IMG/VR virus record: IMGVR_UViG_3300020215_000081 | Span: 1-43,994 of that record | Source: a virus | DNA: 43,994 nucleotides | Reading direction: 5' to 3' (one strand) | In this document: positions 7,622 through 15,699 of the stretch, one piece after another | Position numbering within the stretch: position 1 is the first letter of the stretch | Layout: every line of letters begins with the position of its first letter | Made by a program: the position numbers and the translations under genes | The notes under the pieces: generated by a model | What the model was told of the DNA's origin: nothing | The model's database searches: none | Seen by the model: only the letters and a program-made list of their open reading frames with translations

Positions 7622-7701
7622 GGGGCCGTAGCTCAGTGGCTAGAGCACCTTCGCGCGATATCGCGCGACGGTTGTCGGGGGTTCGACTCCCTCCGGCCCC
7701 A
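7622..7701 (+). tRNA. tRNA-like gene with aberrant anticodon arm
   Basis: The acceptor stem is a perfect 7 bp (7622-7628 with 7694-7700), U8-A9 are present, the D arm is GCTC/GAGC with GG in its loop, the variable loop TTGTC is a normal 5 bases, and the T arm has loop TTCGACT. The anticodon arm, 7648-7671, is 24 bases instead of 17. It contains an 18-base perfect palindrome (7651-7668) centred on GATATC, leaving no 7-base loop with U33 before an anticodon. CCA is not encoded. It lies between the tail tube/Lys-rich genes and the chaperone gene. It may be a decoy, an RNA-processing signal in the late mRNA, or a decayed tRNA. Confidence 0.7.
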
Positions 7702-7736
7702 CCCCTCTCGCAATCCATCGAGAAAGGAAAAGTGAG

Positions 7737-8078
7737 ATGGACAACGCAGTGAACGCGATCCGAGTCGTGCTCGGATCCAAGAAGGTCGTCATGCTCCGGG
7801 AGCCCAAGATCCGGGACCAGGAGATGGCGATGCAGGTAGCGGCCAGCAAGTCGAAGGACAACGCATTCCTCTTGGCGACCAAGTCCAATGCGGAGCTCCT
7901 GAAGATCCTCCTGCTCGAGGTCGATGGGCGCCCGATCGCGCGCTCGGAGTGCGAGCAGCTCGACGCGCTCTTTTCGCTCGCCGAGTTCAATCAGCTCCAG
8001 CAGGTCGTCGGCCAGCTCTCGGGGGGCACTGATATGGGGGAGTTCCAGATCGAACACGCAACCTCTGGAGGCAAATAG
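7737..8078 (+). CDS. Tail assembly chaperone (short form)
   Basis: A 113-residue protein after GAGAAAGGAAAAGTGAG. It stands between the tube and tape measure genes, the place of the G/GT (lambda) or E/E' (P2) chaperone pair that coats the tape measure during tail assembly. Its sequence is acidic-helical (SNAELLKILLLEVDG, LFSLAEFNQLQQVVGQL), consistent with the role. As in those phages an overlapping second frame follows, described separately at 8033-8203. Family membership is inferred from location, size and the two-frame design. Confidence 0.65.
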   Translation: MDNAVNAIRVVLGSKKVVMLREPKIRDQEMAMQVAASKSKDNAFLLATKSNAELLKILLLEVDGRPIARSECEQLDALFSLAEFNQLQQVVGQLSGGTDMGEFQIEHATSGGK

Positions 8079-8203
8079 CCTGGCTGTGCCGCTACACGAG
8101 CCTGCGGCCGGCTGACATCCTGGATCTGACGGCAACGCAGTTCCGGATCGTATGCGAGCAAGTGGCTGATCTCCTCTCCAAGGAGTCAGGAAGGGAATCC
8201 TGA
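8033..8203 (+). CDS. Chaperone extension in -1 frame (recoded)
   Basis: The -1 frame relative to 7737-8078 is open from 8033 to the TGA at 8201-8203, exactly before the tape measure ATG at 8204. From about 8063 it reads like real protein: LWRQIAWLCRYTSLRPADIL and then DLTATQFRIVCEQVADLL, similar in feel to the T part of GT chaperones. No ATG, GTG or TTG occurs in this frame before it, so it needs ribosomal frameshifting or an unusual start. The best slip point is GGG at 8037-8039, which re-pairs as GGG one base back. A GGAGG at 8067-8071 could instead support restart near the overlapping stop codon. Confidence 0.6.
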   Translation, partial: YGGVPDRTRNLWRQIAWLCRYTSLRPADILDLTATQFRIVCEQVADLLSKESGRES

Positions 8204-10060
8204 ATGGGTCTGGGTCCGCAAGTTTTCACTGTCCTAACCGAATTCCGTTTCGACATTGGGAACGCGGTCGTCAACTCCCGTGCGGTTCAAGACGCGGTCG
8301 GCGGCATCTCGGCTGCCGCCGACAACGCGCTGCTCTCGTTCCAGCGCCTCTCCGCGGGCCTGGTCGCCTCAATGGGGCTCGGTACGGGCGGAATCCTTGG
8401 GGTCATGCACACGGCGATGCAGGCCTCCGACAAGTTCGGCCAAAGCCAACGCGCGCTCGCCAACATCTTCCTCTCCAATAACCTCTTCAAGGGCGCCGAC
8501 TCATTTGAGCAGGCGATGGCCGCTGCAGCGAAGAACATGGAGGTCATCCGCAACAAGGCTCAGGGCCTCTCGCTGCCGGCGGGCGACATGCTCACCACCA
8601 CCAAGCTCATCGGAGCGAGTCTCGTTTCCCACGGGCTCGACGATGCCTCGCTTCACCGATCGACGGAGATCGCGCGCGGGTTCCTCAAGTCCGCTCCCAT
8701 CCTCGGCATCGACCCGAGCCTCGCCCAGGGCCAGCTCCTCGATGCGGCGATGGGTCGCGCCTCGATGGGTGACACGTTCATGCAGCGGCTCATGAACGAG
8801 ACTTCGGAGATGAAGCAGTTCAAGGGCAACGCGCAGGCCTTCAACGCGCTCCCCGACGCCAAACGAATCCAGACGCTCACTGCGGCACTCCTCCAGTTCG
8901 GGAGCAACACGAAAGTGGTCGAGGCGAACGCGCGCTCGCTCTCGGGCGAGTTCCAGCGGCTCAAGGACTCGCTCTTGGGCACGTTCTCGATCCTCCGCCC
9001 TATCGGCGACGTCATCAACGCCGCGGTCGTCCCGACCCTTCATCGCGTGAACAATTTCCTCCAGAAGGAGGGGGCGATCATCGTCAAGCACTTCGCCAAG
9101 ATCATGGAGGGGATGGTCACCCATGCCGAAACGACGCTCGCGACCCTGATGCAGGCGCGCGCGCTCAACCAGGATCTCAAGCGAGCGGGCCTCCTGACGT
9201 TCCTCTACGGTCTCGCGCTTGGGGCCGTGGCGATCATGAAGTACTTCGGGATCGCAACGTCAGTGCTCAGGCTCTTCGGCGTGGGGCTCCTGTCGCTCGT
9301 CACCACGCTTTGGACCGGCCTGGTCGCCTTTGGCTCCTGGGCGGCGCGCTTGGCGATCTTTGCAACGGGAGCGACCTCCTTGGGAGCGGCGCTCTTCACG
9401 CTCGCCAACGGGTTCGTGATCCTGGCTTCGCGGATCCTGGTGCCGCTTGCGATCGTGACGACCGTGCTCCAGCTCATCTCGCGGGCGATCGCGATCGCAC
9501 GGATCGACGACGTCAAGGCGCTCGCCAACGCGATGGGCGAGATCACGCGGACGATCGCCAAGCTCAAGGTCGGCTTCATGCACGTCGCGCGACCGTTCCT
9601 CGAGATTTTCGATGCCATCGCGCGCGGGATCGCGCCGGTCTTCAAGTTCTCCTACTACCTCGAGTACCTGGTCTCCGTGCTCGACTTCGCAGGCGATGTG
9701 CTGATCGCGGCCCAGGCGGGCCTCAACGGGGTCTTCTTCGCGATCTTCCAGTTCGTCGAGAACATCGTGAACCTGGTCAGGGGGCAGGGGAGCCTGAACA
9801 TCTTCAAGGGCATCGGCGACGCGTTCAACGCCGGGATCGATACCACGATCGACGAGATCATGAAGAAGATCGAGTCGGGCGACGCGGTGATGAACCAGAC
9901 GACGAACATCGCGAAGGTGGAGATCAACAACGCCTTCAAGGAGCAGATGGAGCCGGACCGGATCGCGTTCACGCTGCAGGATCAGCTCCTCAAGGTCGCC
10001 GCGAACCGCGGACAGTCTTCAGGCCGGAGCCTTCGCGCGGCTGAAGTGGGAGGATTCTGA
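8204..10060 (+). CDS. Tape measure protein
   Basis: A 618-residue protein after AGGAAGGGAATCCTGA. It is mainly helical, Ala/Leu-rich, with a hydrophobic stretch about residues 325-430 (FLYGLALGAVAIMKYFGIA, LSLVTTLWTGLVAFGSWA, GFVILASRILVPLAIVTTVL), typical of tape measures that span the tail and may enter the host membrane. Length sets tail length; by the usual 1.5 angstrom per residue rule the tail would be roughly 90 nm. It follows the chaperone frames directly and overlaps the next gene by one base (TGATG). Confidence 0.88.
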   Translation: MGLGPQVFTVLTEFRFDIGNAVVNSRAVQDAVGGISAAADNALLSFQRLSAGLVASMGLGTGGILGVMHTAMQASDKFGQSQRALANIFLSNNLFKGADSFEQAMAAAAKNMEVIRNKAQGLSLPAGDMLTTTKLIGASLVSHGLDDASLHRSTEIARGFLKSAPILGIDPSLAQGQLLDAAMGRASMGDTFMQRLMNETSEMKQFKGNAQAFNALPDAKRIQTLTAALLQFGSNTKVVEANARSLSGEFQRLKDSLLGTFSILRPIGDVINAAVVPTLHRVNNFLQKEGAIIVKHFAKIMEGMVTHAETTLATLMQARALNQDLKRAGLLTFLYGLALGAVAIMKYFGIATSVLRLFGVGLLSLVTTLWTGLVAFGSWAARLAIFATGATSLGAALFTLANGFVILASRILVPLAIVTTVLQLISRAIAIARIDDVKALANAMGEITRTIAKLKVGFMHVARPFLEIFDAIARGIAPVFKFSYYLEYLVSVLDFAGDVLIAAQAGLNGVFFAIFQFVENIVNLVRGQGSLNIFKGIGDAFNAGIDTTIDEIMKKIESGDAVMNQTTNIAKVEINNAFKEQMEPDRIAFTLQDQLLKVAANRGQSSGRSLRAAEVGGF

Positions 10061-11196
10061 TGGGCGCGCTCTCGGATCTCGGAAGCTCGATTCCCGGCTT
10101 CGGCGGCACCCGGCAGATCACGCCGAGCTACCGCGCGAACGACTTCGACGGCGGGCTCGAGATCGTGGAGCTCGTGGACGGCAGGCTCGCCGAGAAGGAC
10201 AAGGTCACGCTGCTTGGGGCCTTCATGCCTCACGTTCCTTTCGAGTTCGGCGGCACCCAGCAGATCGTGAAGGACTATTACCCGGGGAGCTCCGAGCCCG
10301 CCGTCCAGGTGCTTGGGCCGCGCGAGAGCGACCAGACGATCAAGGGGAAGCTCAAGCTCAAGCACGTCGCCGATCGCTCGCTTCGGGAGGCCGCGCTCGA
10401 GTTCCAGCGCCTGATCGATGCCATGCGAATCCGGGGGAACCTGGTGCGCGTGACGCTCGGGCCTTGGCAGCGGTACGGGTTCATCGAGGAGACCCGCTTC
10501 TCGCTCAACCTGATCACCGACATCGATTACGAGATCAAGCTCTCGATCGTCGGTTTCAACAAGCCGATCGGCTACAAGTTCACGCTCGGCGATCGCGACC
10601 CGCAGTCGCCCAACAAGAAGCTCACGAACGCCGTCCTGGACGCGCTCAAGAAGGCCGACTCCACGCCGATCTCGCTCCCGAAAACCATCTTCGACACGCT
10701 CAACGGGTACATCAACGCGGTTGCGAACGAGGTCCACAAAGTGACCTCATTCGTGGACGGGATCATGTCGGACCTCGACCAGATGCAGGCCTCCGCGAAT
10801 CGCGCGATCGGCATGATCCGCTACGCCAGGAGCTACATCTCCACGACCAACCGTCGCCTGGGCGTGCTCGTGGCCTCGATCCGCTCAACCCCTTCGCTCT
10901 TCGGCTCCGAGGCCGAGAAGACGCGGGACATGGTCAAGGGGATGCGCCACGTCTACGAGGTCAGAGCGCTGAACCTGACGCTCGCCGCCTACCTGGCCGA
11001 ACTCCAGGCGCGCTTCGCCGCGCTCGCCAGGACGGTCCCGATGGTTCGGCACCGGGTCGCCGAGGGCGACACGCTTCAGCGCCTCGCGCTCCGCTACTAC
11101 AACAACGCGGACCTCTGGGAGGCGATCTACAAGCACAACAAGCTGCGCTCGACCCAGCTCGCGGTGGGCTCCGTGCTGGAGATCCCGAAGCAATAG
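10060..11196 (+). CDS. Baseplate/tail protein with C-terminal LysM
   Basis: A 378-residue protein. The last 50 residues form a LysM-type domain (HRVAEGDTLQRLALRYYNN, then LWEAIYKHNKL and GSVLEIP), which binds glycan in peptidoglycan and is common in T4 gp53-like and Mu-like baseplate proteins. The first 180 residues look like the DNA-circulation/gpN type N-terminus, with beta strands and a GFNKPIGYKF end. It lies between tape measure and hub genes, so it likely belongs to the tail tip. The ATG overlaps the previous stop. Confidence 0.75.
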   Translation: MGALSDLGSSIPGFGGTRQITPSYRANDFDGGLEIVELVDGRLAEKDKVTLLGAFMPHVPFEFGGTQQIVKDYYPGSSEPAVQVLGPRESDQTIKGKLKLKHVADRSLREAALEFQRLIDAMRIRGNLVRVTLGPWQRYGFIEETRFSLNLITDIDYEIKLSIVGFNKPIGYKFTLGDRDPQSPNKKLTNAVLDALKKADSTPISLPKTIFDTLNGYINAVANEVHKVTSFVDGIMSDLDQMQASANRAIGMIRYARSYISTTNRRLGVLVASIRSTPSLFGSEAEKTRDMVKGMRHVYEVRALNLTLAAYLAELQARFAALARTVPMVRHRVAEGDTLQRLALRYYNNADLWEAIYKHNKLRSTQLAVGSVLEIPKQ

Positions 11197-11209
11197 TCGA
11201 TAACGCTGC

Positions 11210-12679
11210 ATGGGTGGCGTCTTCTATCCTCAGTGCGCGGTGCTGTTACGGGTGCGCTGGGAAGACTTCGGGGACACGCACCAGGAGTCGCTGCAGAAGG
11301 TCTACGAGCTGCCGATCCTGGCGCGCAACGTGACCGTGAACATCAACGACTACTCGCACGCCGACACGTTCGAGCTCGAGGTCGAGTACAAGCACTTTCC
11401 CTTTGACCCGCGCGCGATCCGCGCCTGCGGCGTCACCGTGTTCATGGACAACATGGGGAAGCTCTACGACCCGGACAACTCCATGCGCCAGGTCGCGCCC
11501 AAGCGCGAGAACGCCGTCTTCATGGGGTTCGCCGACGAGGAGTCCATCCACTTCGACGACACCCATCGGACGGTCAAGCTCGAGGGCCGCGACTTCACGG
11601 GCCTCCTGGTCGATCGGAAGTACCCGCACGGGACGGTGAACGTCGAGAAGCCGCTCGACCAGGTGCTCATGGAGATCCTCTCGGGTCTCCCGGAGACCAA
11701 GGAGCTCGTGCTCGATAACCGGGTGGTGCTGCTCCCGGGCGAGCGGCTTCCCGTACTCTCGAAGTTCTGGAGCGAGCGCGACAAGCTCTCCGGCCGCGTG
11801 AACGTGCCCGCGAACAAGACCTATTGGGATGTGATCCAGGACGTGGTCGGCCGCGCCGGTCTGATCGCGTACATGGAGCTCGACAAGCTCGTCCTCAGCC
11901 AGCCGCGCGTGCTCTACGACAAGGGCCGGCCCGCGGTGTTCGTCTACGGCCGCAACCTCAAGAGCCTCGAGTTCAAGCGCAAGGTCGGGCGCATGAAGAA
12001 CTTCAACGTCGCGGTGAGGAGCCTCAACGTCGCCTCGAAGGAAGTGCTGCTCGCAAAGATCCCCGAGGAGGCCTCCGCGGAGTGGTCCAAGCGCACCGGG
12101 ATCCCCAACAAGGAGATGGTCGTCCAGACCTTGAAGCCGGACGGCACGCCGGTCGATGTCACCAAGGGGTCGGGTGGAAACGGGGCGCAGTCGCAGCCCG
12201 AGGTCGCGCCCTACATGAGCTTCCGGGTGCCGGATGTCTCGAGCAAGGCCCAGCTCATCACGATCGGCGAGCGGATCTACGAGGAGATCAGTCGGCAGCA
12301 GATCGAGGGCTCGCTCGAGACCCACGACATGGAGGTTCCGCGCGCGGCGATCCACGACGGAAGGCTTCACGACGTCAGTCGCTTCGACGTGCTCAAGCTC
12401 CGCGTCGGCGCGCCCATCCGAATCGAGATCGACCAGGGCGATCTCCAGGGGATCAGCCGGATCGCGGACCGCTCCGAGCGAGTCCGCTTCCTGGTCGCCC
12501 GCGGCTACAACGCGAAGGTCGCCGCGGCGTTTGCCGAGAGCATGGGTCGCTATAACCCGGTTTTCTACACGAAGGCCGTCACCTATCGGATGGACGCCGA
12601 CCAGGGCTTCGAGTGCAAGGTCGAGTTCCTGAACTTTATCGAGCTCCCCAAGGCGCTCGCCGGCACGGGGGGCGCCTGA
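11210..12679 (+). CDS. Baseplate hub protein (gpD / gp27-like)
   Basis: A 489-residue protein. The opening region describes a duplicated beta-barrel hub (NVTVNINDYSHADTFELEVE, RACGVTVFMD, then RTVKLEGRDFTGLLVDRKY), matching P2 gpD, Mu gp44 and T4 gp27 proteins. These form the trimeric hub that joins tube and spike. The order LysM protein, hub, spike, gp25, gpJ is conserved in P2/Mu-like tails. No enzymatic domain is visible. The start ATG is 13 bases past the previous stop. Confidence 0.8.
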   Translation: MGGVFYPQCAVLLRVRWEDFGDTHQESLQKVYELPILARNVTVNINDYSHADTFELEVEYKHFPFDPRAIRACGVTVFMDNMGKLYDPDNSMRQVAPKRENAVFMGFADEESIHFDDTHRTVKLEGRDFTGLLVDRKYPHGTVNVEKPLDQVLMEILSGLPETKELVLDNRVVLLPGERLPVLSKFWSERDKLSGRVNVPANKTYWDVIQDVVGRAGLIAYMELDKLVLSQPRVLYDKGRPAVFVYGRNLKSLEFKRKVGRMKNFNVAVRSLNVASKEVLLAKIPEEASAEWSKRTGIPNKEMVVQTLKPDGTPVDVTKGSGGNGAQSQPEVAPYMSFRVPDVSSKAQLITIGERIYEEISRQQIEGSLETHDMEVPRAAIHDGRLHDVSRFDVLKLRVGAPIRIEIDQGDLQGISRIADRSERVRFLVARGYNAKVAAAFAESMGRYNPVFYTKAVTYRMDADQGFECKVEFLNFIELPKALAGTGGA

Positions 12680-13288
12680 ATGGGTAAGCCCCTGGATCTC
12701 GAGGCGCTCCGAGCGGTGTTCGCCGATCCCGCCGTCCACATCGCGCTCGGCACGATCAGCCAGCTCTCGCTCGCCGACGACCGCTCGGGCCTGAAGGCCC
12801 TGGTCTCGCTGTTCCCAAACCAGCGGGAGATGGTCTGTCGGATGACCTGGGAGGCCGTGGGGCCGGAGTCGGGGATCTTTGCCTTCCCGGAGGCCGGCGA
12901 CCTGGTGCTCGTGGCTTTTGCCGAGGGGGATGCGAACCAGGCGTTCGTGATCCGGCGCCTGACCTCGCGCGAGGAGAAGATCCCCGAGCGCGCGACCGAG
13001 GGCGACACGGTCGTCAAAGCCCGCTCGGGGAAGCGGAGCTGGCTCACGGGCGACGAGCTCCGGCTCTCCCGCGGGGATGACCTGCCGACCGAGCCGCTCG
13101 TGCTCGGGAACGTGCTCAAGGAGCTCCTGGGCGACCTCCTGCAAGCGATCGCGACCCATACCCATACGTCGGCTCCTCCGGGTGTGCTGACGACGCCTCC
13201 GACGAACGTCGCGGAGTTCACGGCGCTCCAGACCTCGCCGGTCAACGACGCGGGGATCCTCTCAGACTTCGCCTACACGGAGAAATGA
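12680..13288 (+). CDS. Baseplate spike protein, gpV/gp45-like
   Basis: A 202-residue protein immediately following the hub stop codon. Residues 30-100 look like an OB-fold (LVSLFPNQREMVCRMTWE, PEAGDLVLVAFAEGD, QAFVIRRL). Near the end it has ATHTHTSAPPG, a His-rich turn typical of spike tips. Such proteins are the membrane-piercing needle at the tail end. There is no lysozyme domain. The lack of an obvious PAAR gene nearby suggests this protein carries its own tip. Confidence 0.75.
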   Translation: MGKPLDLEALRAVFADPAVHIALGTISQLSLADDRSGLKALVSLFPNQREMVCRMTWEAVGPESGIFAFPEAGDLVLVAFAEGDANQAFVIRRLTSREEKIPERATEGDTVVKARSGKRSWLTGDELRLSRGDDLPTEPLVLGNVLKELLGDLLQAIATHTHTSAPPGVLTTPPTNVAEFTALQTSPVNDAGILSDFAYTEK

Positions 13289-13292
13289 CGCA

Positions 13293-13496
13293 ATGGCACT
13301 AAGCGCCTCGAGCCTGAAGGGAAAGATCAAGACGAAGCTGCAAGCCACCTGGCCGGCCACGCAGAACGCGGACTGGATGGATGACTTCTGCCAGGCGATC
13401 GCCGAGGCCGTGGTTGAGGAGGTCACCACGAGCGCGGTGGTCACCGTGAACGGCGTGCAAGCGGGCGGCTCGACGGCAGTGGGGACGGTCGCGTGA
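13293..13496 (+). CDS. Small conserved baseplate-region protein
   Basis: A 67-residue protein between spike and gp25-like genes. The N-terminus is basic (SSLKGKIKTKLQ), then an amphipathic helix (WMDDFCQAIAEAVVEEV) and a short beta tail (AVVTVNGVQAGG). Proteins with this design are often seen at this place in myophage baseplate operons, but I cannot name the function. It overlaps the next gene by four bases (GTGA), so it is coupled to it. Confidence 0.6.
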   Translation: MALSASSLKGKIKTKLQATWPATQNADWMDDFCQAIAEAVVEEVTTSAVVTVNGVQAGGSTAVGTVA

Positions 13497-13891
13497 GTAC
13501 CGCAGCAGAGGTCTACGGCAAGGACATCGCTTTCCAGGGGGACTTCATCCCGACCGCGACCGGCGACCTGGACACGGTCGAAGGGCTCGAGAACGTGAAG
13601 GAGGCGCTCATGCGGCGCCTGCTCACGGTGCCCGGCACGCTCGTCCATCGACCGGACTACGGCGTGGGGATCAAGCAGTACCAGAACACGCTCAACTCGC
13701 TCGACGCGCGTAGACGGCTCGCCTCACGGATCATGGAGGAGTTCAAGAAGGATCCGCGGGTCGAGTCGGTAACTGGCGTTTCGTTCACGATCGCCGATGA
13801 CTATTCCGGACGAGTGGAGATTTCGGTGCGGATCAAGCTCGCGGGCTACGACGAGCAGACCCTGAGCTTCATTTCCTTCGGAGAGGCGTGA
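13493..13891 (+). CDS. Baseplate wedge protein, gp25-like
   Basis: A 132-residue protein with a GTG start. The sequence shows the gp25/gpW (GPW_gp25) pattern: DLDTVEGLENVKEALMRRLL, then TVPGTLVHRPDYGVGI, and a closing strand VEISVRIKLAG. This wedge protein contacts the sheath and triggers contraction. It stands before the gpJ-like gene as in P2, Mu and T4-type baseplates. Confidence 0.85.
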   Translation: MSTAAEVYGKDIAFQGDFIPTATGDLDTVEGLENVKEALMRRLLTVPGTLVHRPDYGVGIKQYQNTLNSLDARRRLASRIMEEFKKDPRVESVTGVSFTIADDYSGRVEISVRIKLAGYDEQTLSFISFGEA

Positions 13892-13895
13892 CGGA

Positions 13896-15074
13896 ATGGC
13901 ACTGAAGACAACCGAAGAGCTGCGCGAGCTGTTCATCGAAGAGCTCCAGTCGCGCCGACCGGACCTGACGGACACGAACGAGGGCTCGCTGATTGACGTC
14001 ATGGCCGGGGTCTGCGCCGCGGTGACGGGCGAGGTCTGCGCGCTTGTGGTCTCCGAGTTCGGAAAGACCTTCTTCGACACGGCGAACGGTCCGGAGGTCA
14101 CTGGCGGGCCTGACGACCTCGAGCGCCTCGCTGTGGATCACTTCGGGGACGAGTTCGCGCGGCCGGCTGCGAGCAAGGCGACCGGCACCGTGACGTTCTC
14201 GCGCGCGACCGACGACGCGGGCGACGTGGAGATCGCGGCCGGCACGGTCGTCAAGACCAAGGCCAACGCCGCGGGGAGCTCGCAGCGGTTCGTGACCCTG
14301 AGCGACGTGACGCTCACCGGGCTTTCAATTAACGCCTCGGTCGAGGCTGTGGAGGCCGGGGTCGCCGGCAACGTGCTCGCCGCCAAGATCGAAGAGATCG
14401 AGACCTCGCTCACGGACTCGAGCGTGGTCGTGACAAATACCGGCGCTTGCTCGGGTGGATCCGACCAGATGGGTGACTCCGCTTACCGCGAGCACATCCG
14501 GAACCTCATCGAGTCGCTCAAGGGCTCCTCGCTGCCGGCCATCGAAGCGAAGGCCAGGACCGTTTCGGGAGTCGCGATGGCGACGGCGATTGAGAAGACG
14601 ATTCCGGTCATCGAGTACGACATCGCGACCGGCGACTCCATTGGGAGCTACTTCCGCGTGCCGCGCGCGATTGTCTACGTCGCCGATGTGAACGGGACCG
14701 CGAGCGCGTCGATGGTAGACGCCGTGAAGGATGCGATCGATGAGATCCGCTCCGCCGGCGTCAAGATCGACGTCGAGGGAGCCTCTGCGCTCTCGCTCAA
14801 CTGGACGGCCGAGATCGCGCTCAACCCGAGCGGCCCGAACTACGCCGAGCTCGCGGCCGACCCGACCAAGCTTCTCGAGAGCATGGCGGCCTACGTCAAC
14901 AATCTTGCGATCGGCACGGACTTCGACAAGTCAACGGCCGACGCGGCGATGCTGGCGATCTGGGGGCCTTCCGGCACGGACGATCTGACGACCTTCTCGA
15001 CCACGATCCCCTCGGGCGATGTCTCCGTGGCTGAGAATGAGAAGCTCGTCGCCGGCACGATGGCGGTGACCTAA
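13896..15074 (+). CDS. Baseplate wedge protein, gpJ / gp6-like
   Basis: A 392-residue protein of the baseplate J family (PF04865). Signs are the N-terminal EGSLIDVMAGVCAAVTGEV, the central GTVTFSRATDDAGDVEIAAG and GTVVKTKANA, the YREHIRNLIESLKGSSLPAI segment and the later VYVADVNG. It forms the outer wedge ring. The gene follows gp25 and precedes the gpI-like gene, the typical trio. ATG 13896 has GGAGAGG about 13 bases upstream. Confidence 0.87.
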   Translation: MALKTTEELRELFIEELQSRRPDLTDTNEGSLIDVMAGVCAAVTGEVCALVVSEFGKTFFDTANGPEVTGGPDDLERLAVDHFGDEFARPAASKATGTVTFSRATDDAGDVEIAAGTVVKTKANAAGSSQRFVTLSDVTLTGLSINASVEAVEAGVAGNVLAAKIEEIETSLTDSSVVVTNTGACSGGSDQMGDSAYREHIRNLIESLKGSSLPAIEAKARTVSGVAMATAIEKTIPVIEYDIATGDSIGSYFRVPRAIVYVADVNGTASASMVDAVKDAIDEIRSAGVKIDVEGASALSLNWTAEIALNPSGPNYAELAADPTKLLESMAAYVNNLAIGTDFDKSTADAAMLAIWGPSGTDDLTTFSTTIPSGDVSVAENEKLVAGTMAVT

Positions 15075-15075
15075 G

Positions 15076-15687
15076 ATGGCGCTCTCCCGCGAACAGTGGC
15101 TTTCCAAGATCCAGACTTGGGTGCCGACATGGTTCTGGGAGCGCGAGCAGTACAACGTCGCTGTGTTCGCCGCGCTCGCCGCTACGGCCGCGAGCGCCCA
15201 GGCCGACGCCGAGGGGATGGTCTCGGAGACATTCCTCGAAGAGGCCGCTGGAGCCTATCTCGATCTCCACGGGCTCGAGCGGAGCGTCGAGCGCGTCGAG
15301 GATGAAACTGACGCGACCTACCGGCCGCGCATTCAAAACCTGATCTCGAGCACGACGAAAGCCAGAATCAAGGAGATCGTCGATAAGGTTCTTGCAGAGG
15401 GCGAGTGTGAAGTCCGCGAGGGTTTCCAGGATCTCCTCTTCTGCGATCGCGACCAGTATTGCGATGACGACGAGCCGCTGATCGACCAGACCTTCAACTT
15501 CTTTCTGATCCTGGTCGATCGCCAGGCGCCGGATCCGCTCTCTTTCGTGGATCGAAGCGACTACGCCGATCGCGATACGTTTGCGAGCTACGACTCAGGA
15601 TCGAGCAGTGTCTACGAGCGCGTCGTCAGTGCGGTGAACAAGACCAAGGCGCTCGGAGTGACCTACATGATCGTCGAGCGGCACTAA
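15076..15687 (+). CDS. Tail protein, gpI-like wedge
   Basis: A 203-residue protein starting two bases after the gpJ-like gene. Its place and helical N-terminal half (FAALAATAASAQADAEGM, AYLDLHGLERSVERVEDETD, with TYRPRIQNLI) match gpI or gp7-like wedge connector proteins, where the phrase about a short path length and position in the baseplate links wedge to fibres. The Asp/Cys-rich middle (CDRDQYCDDDEP) is odd and could bind a metal. No enzyme motif. Function is inferred from position. Confidence 0.65.
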   Translation: MALSREQWLSKIQTWVPTWFWEREQYNVAVFAALAATAASAQADAEGMVSETFLEEAAGAYLDLHGLERSVERVEDETDATYRPRIQNLISSTTKARIKEIVDKVLAEGECEVREGFQDLLFCDRDQYCDDDEPLIDQTFNFFLILVDRQAPDPLSFVDRSDYADRDTFASYDSGSSSVYERVVSAVNKTKALGVTYMIVERH

Positions 15688-15699
15688 AGAGGGAGCGAA

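Noticed and set aside
7640-7990. Minus-strand frame through the tRNA-like element
   Set aside because: Its peptide is the typical false translation of a tRNA gene in reverse and it overlaps the chaperone gene.
8021-8032. GGGGGGC as the slip site for the tail chaperone
   Set aside because: A -1 slip here reads CAC and then TGA at 8030-8032; a -2 slip, as proposed for Mu, runs into TGA at 8113-8115, so neither reaches the conserved-looking extension.
11246-13165. A 639-residue minus-strand open frame opposite hub and spike genes
   Set aside because: Low-complexity Arg/Leu/Asp/His composition and full overlap with conserved baseplate genes; explained by absence of stop codons in GC-rich antisense.
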